DNA of 64,000 bases from Aurantiochytrium sp. KH105. Its lineage: Eukaryota > Sar > Bigyra > Thraustochytrida > Thraustochytriidae. Positions 38,634 to 48,157 of this stretch are shown one piece after another. Position 1 is the first letter of the stretch; each line of letters begins with the position of its first letter. The translations under genes and the position numbers were made by a program. The notes beneath the pieces were generated by a model. The model did no database searches. It was given only the letters and a program-made list of their open reading frames with translations, and was not told where the DNA came from. The DNA lies in assembly GCA_003116975.1 (NCBI GenBank), contig BGKB01000001.1:310001-374000 (forward strand). The letters are read 5' to 3'.

Positions 38634-39674
38634 TTACGGTGCTTCGTTCTGCTCCCGCGGCTCATTTTCGAGATGTTCGTGTGCTTCGTCCTCAACATCA
38701 GCTTCGGTTTGGTCAAGTGGAAGCAGAACAGGAAGACGGCGCTGCGCAACTTCATCCCAGCTCCAAGTTTCTCCCTGCGGCATGGACGCTTGCCACGCGG
38801 GGTGATCGCGAAGATCAGCTGCGAATCCAGCAGAACCAAGTCGACTGGTTTGGTCTTTTTGTAAAAGAGCAGCAATGAAGCTGAGTACCTGAGTGGGTAC
38901 GATGCCGTCGACTTGGGAGGGAAAGGACATGGGCTGCACACAAATCTGGTCGCAGGTATTTTGCAACTCCTCGCTGGTCGCGCCCCTTCCATTGCCCCAG
39001 GGGAGCTGGCCGGTGATGGACTCAAAGAGAACAACGCCGAGGCTCCACCAATCAGATTCAAAACGGTGCGGCAAGCGCCGAAGAACCTCTGGCGCAGCAT
39101 AATTCAGGGTGCCCGAGCTTGTGATGACGGATTGCGGTGGCCCAACACCGTGGCCTTGGCGACGCCTTCGTAGACCTGGGCGAGAAACGGCAACAAATTC
39201 CGCCAGACCAAAGTCGACGAGCTTGACATGGCCGTTCCGGTCAAAGCAGATATTCTCGGGTTTGACGTCGCCGTGGATAATGCCGAGCTGGTGGAGGGCG
39301 CCAAGCGCGAGTGCGACTTCGGCGGCCATGAGCATGGACTGTGGGATGGTCAGCAGGCCTCTGTCTTGCCATACGTTGACAAGGTCGCCAAAGACACAAT
39401 GCTCCATAATGAGCAAGGTCGTTTCTTCGTCGGGGCGTTCTCCATCTTGAACGGATAGGATACACTCGAGCTTTACAACGAAGGAGCTTCTGCGCGCGAT
39501 GCCACTGGTGAGCACGGCGATTTCCTTTTCGCGTGCGGTCCTGCATTCCGTGGCCTTGACGATGACCCCGTGCGCAAGGGTGTCTCTACTGAGCCGCACG
39601 CCGTAGCTGCCGGCAAGTTCGAGACCGGACATCCAATACACGCTGTCTTCTTCCTCTTCCTCTTGCTCTTGTTG

Positions 39675-39709
<35 letters not shown>

Positions 39710-39882
39710 GATTGTCTTGCTGTTGCTGCGCCGGGCCTTCCTCGACGTGGCTCTGCGCGCGCCGTCCGCCCAGCTCCGTGTGGCTTTTTGACGCGCGCTC
39801 TGCGCCGTCGCACGCCTTGCTCTGCAGCATCACCCTCTGATCGCTCTTGGCGCGCTGCCTCACCACGCCCTCGCGCTGCTGC

Positions 39883-39921
<39 letters not shown>

Positions 39922-39953
39922 ATCGCGTGCACGTCTCCGAGCGCGCTCGCCAT
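38634..39953 (-). CDS. Poly-Q serine/threonine protein kinase, divergent
   Basis: The ATG at 39953-39951 gives 439 residues. Two poly-Gln runs lie at residues about 12-23 and 83-95, the second followed by a Glu run. The kinase domain spans about 110-405. It has VIVKATE (beta-3 Lys), HGDVKPEN with the catalytic Asp229, VDFGLAEF with Asp247 of DFG, and NYAAPEVL, then SDWWSLGVVLFESITGQLPWG. The catalytic loop is HGD, not HRD, so this is a non-RD kinase. The glycine-rich loop lacks a GxGxxG. DWWSLGV and the RLGSAGF...HPAW segment are AGC-kinase-like features. The catalytic Lys, Asp and DFG are kept, so it may be active. Substrate and pathway are unknown. Confidence 0.87.
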
Positions 39954-41469
39954 CGCGCCGCGTAGCTCGCTAGCTGGCTGGGTGCGGGCCTGCCTGGCCT
40001 GCGAAGAGAGAGAGAAAGAGTGTGCGTCCCGCTTGTGTGCAGGCAGCTGAGGAGAGGATTGGCGAGAGGAAGGAAGGAACGACCGCGCGAAAGACCCTCC
40101 GCGGCGGCGAAAGACCGCGCTCTACTCTGCCCTGCTTCGCGACTTGCGTCTTTCTTCTCTCTTTTCTATCCCGCGCGCGCGTGTGTGTGTGTGTGTCGGT
40201 GTGTGAATGAATCGACGATTGAGAATTTGATCGATGGATGGATGGATGGGTGGATGAATGAATACGAGTGCAGGATGTGCAGTGGAGCGGGCGTCCTCCT
40301 CGCCCTCCGGCCGCTCCTTCCTGGTCGCCGTCGAGGCGCTCGACGCCGCGCGGAGGAAGGGCGCGCCCGTGCAGATGGGCGAGCTGGCGAAGGAGCGTGC
40401 GGCCGCTCTGCCCTGCCCTGCCTTGCCTGGTGGACACGGGGTCGAGAAAGCGGGGATGGACCGTTCGATCAGTCGCCGGCGGCACAGAGGGAGCAACCAA
40501 ATCAAACTACGATGCAGAGACGGACGGCGAGGGCGGGCTCGCGACGCGCTGGCCGGGCCCGCGCAGGCCGAGGCGAGGCGAGGCGAGGCGAGGCAAGGCG
40601 GGGCGGCCGGTCTGTGGCGTGCGTGCGGGTGTCTGCCTGCCCCGTCTGTCTGTTGGCCTGGCTGGCCGTGACCCTAGCTCCACGTTTGAGCTGGTCTTGA
40701 ATCAAGTCCGAGCGCAGTAGCGCCTGATGCTTGCTGATGCCGGTAAGTCGAGGCAGGCCGAGCTAGCTTCGCGTTCCGCGGTAGCCTGCGCACCTGCGCG
40801 CCTGCTCGCTTGCCTGCACGCCCGCGCAAGAGCGAGCGAGCGTCTCAAGCGAGTGATAGCCTCGAGCGAGCGAGAGCGTCGCAAGGCGCGGTACTGGGCG
40901 CTGCACGCGAGGCGCGCTCCTCGTTGCAGAACTGCTTCCCTCCTTGCCGCGCCTCCCCTACCCATACATACCTAACTAGCCTCTTCCTTTTCAAGCGCTT
41001 TTCAAACCCAGCCTCCCTCTGCCCCGCGCTACGAACCCTTACCGCCGCGCTACGCGGTCGTGCGCGGCTCGCGGTTGGCTCTAGTTCCTCAGGATCGTTT
41101 CGTTTCCTCTCTCACATGTGCCTCCGCCGACCCAATTGCCGCTTCCTTGCCGCTTTCTTTCTCTCCTTCGCCGCGCAAGACGTCTCGCCTCGCCGCGTCG
41201 CGTCGCGTCGCGTCCGGCGCGAAGAGGCGCGAGGGAGCGAGGCCCGCGTCGCCCCGGCGGGCTCAGGCGTGGGCGCGGCGGCGGGAAGGGGGCGGGCTGG
41301 GCGCTGGAGCTGCGACGCGGAATGGAGAGGCGGGGCGGGCGGGCGATCGAGTCGCACGTAGGTGAAGGGAAGGCACGCCCGGGATCCCCGCCGTTGGTAA
41401 TTCCCTCGAAGCAGCGTCGCTGTGGGCGCCCTCGCGCGCCGCGCGACGATTGATTGACATGTGAATGAG

Positions 41470-41558
41470 CTCGCCTTGCCTCGCCTCGCTTCGCCTCGCC
41501 TCGCATCGCATCGCATCGCATCGCATCGCATCGCCTCGCATCGCATCGCATCGCCTCG
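41470..41558. repeat. (TCGCA/TCGCC)n tandem repeat
   Basis: Nearly 90 bp of five-base units alternating TCGCC and TCGCA, with few interruptions. Confidence 0.9.
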
Positions 41559-42010
41559 GCCAAGTCGTCGCGGTCGCGTCGTCTCGCGGATCAGCAGCAA
41601 GGTGGGCGGCGATTTGATACGCGTTGACTCCCGTGGCCGCACGCGCCAGGGGAGGAAAACTGGTGCGGGGGGCGCGCGTTGGCTCCGAGTCGGCCGCGGG
41701 ATCGATTGTTGTTTCCTTGATTCCACCACGCCGCGTGAGGGTCCCCGCTGTGCAGACAGAACAGCGCAGAAACTCGCAGAAGCGGCCGCAACGGGGCTTA
41801 AAAGTAGCTACAGGGCCCGCAGCGCCCCACAGCGCCGCGCAGCGATCTGCAAGAAGCGAGGTCGAAAGGCCCTGCGTTCTTGCGGCGGCTACCGGGCCCT
41901 TAAAGTCGCCTAAGACGTCTGGACTCTCAGCTGTGGACCGCTGCTACGTGTGTGTGCAAAGAGGGGACTCATGGGGGCCGTCCATCCCACGAAGCGAGTC
42001 CCGGCGGGCG

Positions 42011-42044
42011 CGGGCAATCGATCGCTGGATCGATCGATTGCCCG
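42011..42044. repeat. Perfect 14-bp inverted repeat (hairpin)
   Basis: The left arm at 42011-42024 and the right arm at 42031-42044 are exact reverse complements, with a 6-base CTGGAT loop. The arms contain ATCGATCG. It is followed by a (ATCC)n run. Confidence 0.9.
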
Positions 42045-43918
42045 ATCCATCCATCCATCCATCCACTAATCGATCGATCCTCGCCTCAGTCCATCACGGT
42101 CCTCAGGCAGACGTCCCTCATTGCACGAGGTCCGATCGGGCTGTCTGGCCGGTGGGCAGTCGGGGCGGTAGCTTCCGCGAGCGCAGCCGAATAAGAGGCG
42201 AGGGCAGAAATAAGTACTGTATAGGTCCTGGACACCTGCCTGACACGAACCTGGAGAGCCAATCTGCGCGAGCGCGCCTGGATCCGGCGGGCAGTCAGTC
42301 GCGTCTGGGTGGGCGGGAGGCTGGATGGACGCGTGGGTAAATGTGCGGAGGAGACATGGAAGGAAGGCCAGCCAGCCAGCCAGCTAGCCGGAGAGGGAGC
42401 CGCAGGGATGGAGGGGAAGCTAGGACAGACCCCAACAGCTTCGTGGACAGGCCTCAACAGCTGCTAGGACCAAACGAGAGACGCCTAGCTGTGGGATTTG
42501 ACTGTGGTGGTTTGCTCCACGATTGCATCGGCGCGAGCGATCGAGTGCGAAAGTGAGTGCGAGGCAAGACGCAGGAGTGGGAGAACTTACGAGAAGGAGA
42601 AGGGGGAGGAAAAAAATGTCTTGAGTGACGCTTCTTCGTTTGTTTCTTTCTCTGTTTCTTCCCTCCTTTCCTTTCAAGTTGGATCGTGCGTTGCGTCCGC
42701 CATCGCACGCCAGGCCGCCAGAGACGAGGCACTGCCCAGGTTAGGCGAGCCAGGCTGTCAGTGCAACCAGCCCAAAGACTGCAGCGGCGGGAGGCAAGTG
42801 TTCTCCGACGAACAGCCAGTTGCCAAGGCTGCAGACGGCAACGGCTGCAGCAGGAGGGAAGCAGGATACCCGCCTGAATACGCAACGCGCGGCCGCGGAC
42901 GGGCTGGGTGGCTGGCCATGGTGGCTGGGTGGCTGGCAGGCCGTCTGGGTGAAGCTGCGACCGGCGCGAGATCTCGACGAAGCTTTTCTCTAACTGTAAA
43001 TCGAAGAAGGTGCATGTCAATGTGTTCGACCAGTGTCCAGGTGCACCGTACTCGAGTGGGCGATGAAAGACCCTGCCAGGGGCCGGCCGCCTCGCCGTCT
43101 GCCTGGCCGCCTGACCCAGGGAATGAGGATGACTTTGCCTGCGCAATCTGCACTGCCGGGATGAATCAACGACTGGCCGGGCGACTGGCTGGCTGGCTGG
43201 CTGGCTGAGTTGAAGCAAGGGCCGAAAGACCTGGACTGGAGCTCGTCCTTCCCCTGGCCGTTTGCTGGGGCGTTCTCCGCGCCCTGATTTCGTCCCCCTT
43301 CTGCGCCACTTGGGCTCTGTCTGTCTGTTTGCGCGTCCCGCTCGCTCGCGCGAGCCTTTGTGGCTGGCCTGACCGCGCAGCAAGCTGCCTCTACGGACCG
43401 CGCGCGGCGATTCGAGTGGCGCTGGCCCAACAGGGCGGGGCGAAGCAGCCCCCACGCGACTGCGAAATGCGCGCTGTGGACGTCTGCGGGGCCGCGCTGC
43501 GGACGCGCGAAAGACCCACCGGCCAGTCCTGTCCAGCCACCACTATGTAAACCAGCCTCGATGCCACGCTGGCTGCGCCCCGGCGAGCCTGGGTCCCGGC
43601 CATCGATGGCTCTTCTCCTAGTCTGGCTTCCCCCGGCCCTTGCGGCTCAGCCCTGCGGTCCATGGGTCGCTCCCTCAGGGCCGCTTTTTCACTTGCCTCG
43701 TCCGCGAAGACGTCGCTCGCTCGCACGCTCACTCCAACCGGGTCAGGCAGGGGAGACGCCGCAAGCGCGGCCTTTTGATACGCATATAGCGGCGGTTTGC
43801 GGTGGCTCGGCTCGGCCTGGCCTGACCTGACTTGGCTGGCCGGCGTGCGTCCGTCGCGGTCGCGGTCGCGGTCGCGGGAGATGAGACGAGGTGAGATTGG
43901 GGGAAGGGAGGGAGGCAG

Positions 43919-43934
43919 GCCTGGCTGGCTGGCT

Positions 43935-43971
<37 letters not shown>

Positions 43972-43992
43972 ACGGCTGGACGGCTGGACGGC
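43919..43992. repeat. (CTGG)n microsatellite
   Basis: A run of CTGG units passes at its right end into GGACGGCT units; there is one CTG interruption near 43935. Confidence 0.9.
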
Positions 43993-46900
43993 CGGTTGGC
44001 ATCCCGCAGAGCGCGCGTCGACCGGGGAGGAGGTATGGTACGAGAAGCGCGGCTGGTCGCTGCACTTGAGAAAGGGACAGACGCGAAGCGTGACCCCCGT
44101 GGGCAGCGGCTGTGGGGCCGAGTGAACGTCCAAAGCCTGTTGGGCCGCAAATCCTGGTGGGCGGCTCCACTGCGCGAGCCCACCGGAGGCCTTCTCCTAA
44201 AATGCTGCGGGAATAAGGGTTAAAGGCGGTGGCGAGGCGAGAGAGGGACGCCAACTCCGCAATTCACCCACACCTAATCCCGCAGTACGAGAAGGGGCAG
44301 GCCGGCAGCGTCTACGTGCGGTCCCCGACCTCCCTCCGTCCCTCGCTCGCTCGCTCGCTCGCTCTGACCGATCGTCGATGTCCTGCCGGCTGCCTCTGTC
44401 TCGAGCGACACGGCTCGTCGCAGCGGCTGCGACGCGGCTGCGACGCGCCAAGCGCGTCGTGAACCTCGTGCCAGGTCCTTCCCTGCCTGCTCCAAGGTGT
44501 TTGAAAGACGAAGCGGGGGACTGACTGATGACAGACCGACTAACCCACCGGCCAGCGGGCCGCCAACAAGACAGACTAACTGTAAGGCAAGAGAGAAAGC
44601 GGCTGCCTTATCTTATTGACAATGACCGCTTGAAAGAGTGCTTGGACGAGCGGCCGATTGATTGAGTCGCTGATTGACTCGCCTCACGCAGTCGCGGGGA
44701 AAGGAGAAGCTCGTGCGTCGCCGCGGCGTTCGCGCCTTTGCTGCATGCAGGCAGGCAGAGCGGCCGCCCGAGGCAGAGGCGCGAACGCGGACGTGGAATC
44801 GGTGAACGCGAACATGAACTCGCAGCTTGAGCTGAGTGAACTGCACACGCGTCTGTCTCTCTCCTCTCTCCGGGCGCCAACCGCAGATACGGTAGGATTA
44901 GGTGACGGATGAGGAGGTTAACGGACGAGGAACGGGCGTGGCTCGTAAAGGGCGGGCAAGGTGATGCGACGCGACGATCATCATAACGGAAGCTACCTAG
45001 CAGGTGCTTCTCCTCAATTGTAAACATTGAGCGCGAGAATGTGATCCGCTCCAGAACACGTTCAGTAATTACTCAAGAGTGAGTGATCGCGCGGCAGTCC
45101 TGAGGTTCAACAGACCAGCGAGCTCGAACGAACTTGAACTTGTACATTGCTCAGTCTGAGCGAAAGGTGGCGGGCCGCCTTAATGCGTCCTCCTTGGAAG
45201 TCGAGGTCAAACTCGCCACGCCATATCAGGCACGGTGCCCCATTGACCTTAATGTGGTGAGCTCCAAGGTGTTGGAAAATCCTGAGAGTTCCGAGGGTGC
45301 CAGCTCGAATTGGCCTGGAGGGCGAAAGACTTTACTTGATCTTTCTTGGTAGCGACCAACAGGAAGACGAATTTTTGCGACGTGTCCTGTTCGTCGCTCA
45401 TCTGTGTATTATACAAAGGCAAAAGGTACGCTTGCTTTTAGTCGCATCTTAGTGCGTAAAGCTGATGCGGCGACTCATAAGATCTTTGAGAACGCCGGGA
45501 AATAGCGTATTCTTCGCGTTGCAAAGAGCCCGACGACACACAGGGTCAGATGTCAAGCACTTTCTTTTCGAAGGCAATCAGCTGAGACATTCCGCAGTCC
45601 CAACGCTTCACTATGCCTGCAAGCAGCGACGGTAAACAACGCAAACTATTTTCGGAAACAGAGGTCTGTCTCGTGGGCTGTAAAAGAAGATTGAAGAACT
45701 AGAAAAATCATTATCAGGAAAAGAATCAGCAACAAACAGATGAAGGGGAATTCAGGCAAACAGGAAGGCGGTGCGAAGGAGAATTACTTTTTCTCTCATC
45801 TCACCTCACAATTATCATCATCATCCTCAGAATTTATCCGCAAAGGCAGCGCCAGGGCTATGCTATGAATAATGGTAAATCTCCGGCGCACTTCATCCTC
45901 GCTTGCTGCGCGTATGTGCGCCAGCAAGCTCTCGCGCGGAAAACGAGGATGTCAGAGAGGACGCTTGGCTCGACGGCATTGGCGTCAAATACACGACTCT
46001 CATTGCTCTGGCGAGAAGCCAAGAAAGCGAGAGGCCTTGATGGGCAAAAGACGAGGATCTCCCGTTAGATAAATGATCTTGGGTGTCACTTGCAATGTCA
46101 CCAGGCAGTAGTCGTCGAGCGCTTTAAGCGAGTCTCTGCGCGGAAGCAATGGTGTCTCCGTTCGATCCATTTGCTCCGCTCGGCCCATTGAGCGCGGACT
46201 CAAAGGGTTGAAGCGACCGGTGGGCAAAGACCAAGGCATCTTTTTTGACTGACCAGCAAAGTGTCGATCCCTCGACTGCACGGTACAGCGTCTGGTTCTG
46301 GGTTTGTTCTCGTGCCGGGTATTTCTTCTTGGTTTGATCGGCTCTCTTTCTTTGTTCTTCGAGTTGCGGGTCTGTCTCGGCCCGGACCACGGGCAGCGTA
46401 CCTGCGCGAGAGACGGGACGAGATCGCACTCGACGCTGGAGCGAATCTCTTGTCTAATCTTCGCACCTCCCACATGGGTCGTGTATTCGACAAAGCTTTA
46501 ATGCTATAGACCCCTTCGTTTCGCGCAGTCGACAAGTGGGTTATGCGTCGACGCGTGGACGGACGATCCTTTCTATTTCCCTTTCTTCATCCCTTTTCCA
46601 TTCATCTCATTGATTGAATTCTTTAGCGTCAAAGAGATGGCATGGGTCCCACGACACTGCTGGGACGTGCCTCGGCGCGCTGCGAGAGGTCCCTGCAGAT
46701 TACTCCATGAGACTATTCACGCTGTCAATTTCTCACGCAATCCCAAGGCAGCGCGTTTATGAAAACCTTTGTCGGCAAATTCCTTCGCCTTCATCACGCC
46801 ATGCCATACTTGCTTTGCCAAGAGCCACAGAAAGAACCAGACCTTGCCTCCATACCACAGCATACGACTACTATATTGTGCTGTCCGCCTGGTGCTAACC

Positions 46901-47117
46901 TGTACTTGATGGATAATATGATTGCTGCACGGAAAGACACAGCCAAGCAAGATCAAGTAAGGGAGAGCGCATAGCACAGCACAGCACAGCACGATGATTG
47001 CGGTCGGTCGATTCGTTGGTTGCTCGATCGATCGGTCGGACGAACTGAAAGCCTGTCTCCTGTTGGGGTGGTGAAGAGACGGACAACTGGCCACCCACCT
47101 ACCAAGCAAGACGCTCT

Positions 47118-47846
47118 TCACATGGCAACTCGCTCATCCGCATCAATTGATGCCATAATTCGCATCATTGGATGGCCCTCGAGGTCGTAAAGCTGCTCGA
47201 GGGCTTTGGCGGTTGCGTAACGAAGCTCTTGAAAGGCCTCGACACTTGTCGAGAAATGTTGCGCTTCTCCGCTCGCGGTACGAAAAGCCAGCATTATCTG
47301 CGGCTCTCCCGACGCCTTTGAACGCCTGGCGTGCCACTCGAGGTCCTGCAAATGCGTGTGTCCCGGTCGATTGCTCAGTGCGCGGGTCTCGATGCGAGCA
47401 TGCGCGGCGTGAAGCCGCTTCGCAAATGTCTCCGCAAAGCCCTCGGAAAAACCAAGCAAGACCAAGTCTCGTTGCGTGACCTCGCGAGGAACACGTTGAC
47501 GCGCCGCTTCCCGCGCCAACAAGTACATGCCGGACACGAGGCGCTGGTCTTCTTTCGCCGCCGTCATGTAATCCGCTTGCGCCTTTCCCGCCTCTTTTCC
47601 TTCATCTGACAGCAGCCTTTCGAGCGCTGCGTCCAGGATGTTCGCGAGCGCGGGCTCGTCGAGCTCGACGAGGCCGTCGAGCGCGGCCAGCAGCGGCGCG
47701 GCGATCCCGCCCTCCTGCCTGCGCCCCACGAAGGTGCGCGGCGCCGTGGCGGCCTCGCGTCGTCGCGAGGCCTCGCGCAGGATATCCATGTCGCCCTCAT
47801 GTCTCGCGCCCGAGCTCGACGACAGCGTCTCCGCCGGCGCCTGCAT
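47118..47846 (-). CDS. COMM-domain protein (COMMD family, perhaps COMMD5-like)
   Basis: The ATG at 47846-47844 gives 242 residues; the upstream open frame is Arg/Pro-rich leader sequence. The N-terminal 55 residues are Ser/Arg-rich, then an all-helical domain (PLLAALDGLVELDEPALANILDAALERLL through SGMYLLAREAARQR). The last 70 residues are the COMM domain: LQDLEWHARR, EPQIMLAFRTASGEAQHFSTSVEAFQELRYATAKALEQLYDLE. The W near the start and the FQELRY segment are typical. COMMD proteins form a decamer in the Commander/CCC complex that recycles endosomal cargo. The paralogue is uncertain. It is divergent from a TBC Rab-GAP, with 311 bp between start codons. Confidence 0.82.
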   Translation of the reverse strand: MQAPAETLSSSSGARHEGDMDILREASRRREAATAPRTFVGRRQEGGIAAPLLAALDGLVELDEPALANILDAALERLLSDEGKEAGKAQADYMTAAKEDQRLVSGMYLLAREAARQRVPREVTQRDLVLLGFSEGFAETFAKRLHAAHARIETRALSNRPGHTHLQDLEWHARRSKASGEPQIMLAFRTASGEAQHFSTSVEAFQELRYATAKALEQLYDLEGHPMMRIMASIDADERVAM

Positions 47847-48157
47847 CGCGGACGGCAGCAGGGCCGGCAGCCGGCCTCCGCGCGCGCGCGCGCCCGCCCG
47901 GCAGGCGCCAGGCCGGTCTCCGGGCCTGGGACGCACCAAAGAACCTGCACGCAAAAAGCGATCTAGTCTCGTCGAGTCTGGTCTGCGAGTACCAGTCTCG
48001 GATAGCCTCGCGCTCGGCCGGCAGGGCGCTCGACTCTCGCGCTGCCAGGCGCGGCGCGGCTGCCGAGGGACGCGGAGAAGCAGCTTGGCGTGGCCTGCGT
48101 CGCGCACGCGCGCCCCGCGCGCGCAGGCGACTTGCCTGGCCTGCCTGGCCGCCGGAC
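47847..48157. promoter_or_regulatory. Probable bidirectional promoter, COMMD / TBC genes
   Basis: Only 311 bp separate the two start codons, so both leaders and any promoter must lie here. It is GC-rich with CGCGCG runs near 47880 and repeated GCAGCTTGGCGTGGCC words at 48080-48096 and 48166-48182 (the second copy inside the TBC coding start). No TATA-like element is seen. Confidence 0.5.

Larger units (their letters stand above)
39954..47117. other. Gene-poor 7.2-kb block with many microsatellites
   Basis: No open frame here has recognisable content, coding-like composition or splice-joined extension. It contains (TCGCA/TCGCC)n at 41470-41558, ATGG/ATCC-type runs near 40230 and 42050, (CTGG)n at 43180-43206 and 43919-43992, a perfect 14-bp inverted repeat at 42011-42044, GCGAGCGA-type runs, and from 44950 to 46600 a stretch of near-average GC without repeats. 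I looked for tRNA B-box and U6-like words and found none. A long non-coding RNA, unrecognised small gene or chromosome-structural role remains possible. Confidence 0.5.

Noticed and set aside
42454-43455. Minus-strand open frame of 333 codons in the gene-poor block
   Set aside because: Composition is Arg/Pro/Ser/Gln-rich with repeat-derived peptides; no domain, no coding-like periodicity, and overlapping frames of similar length exist on both strands.
43391-44254. Minus-strand open frame of 287 codons
   Set aside because: It reads through the (CTGG)n microsatellite as a Pro-Ala-Ser-Gln repeat. It is a by-product of the repeat.
44900-46600. tRNA, 5S or U6 RNA gene in the average-GC stretch
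   Set aside because: No B-box-like GGTTCGANNCC word in a cloverleaf context and no U6-like core were found by eye. A covariance-model scan would be decisive.
39954-47117. Centromere or telomere-proximal call for the gene-poor block
   Set aside because: There is no long satellite array and no telomere-type repeat; the available evidence is only absence of genes and presence of microsatellites.
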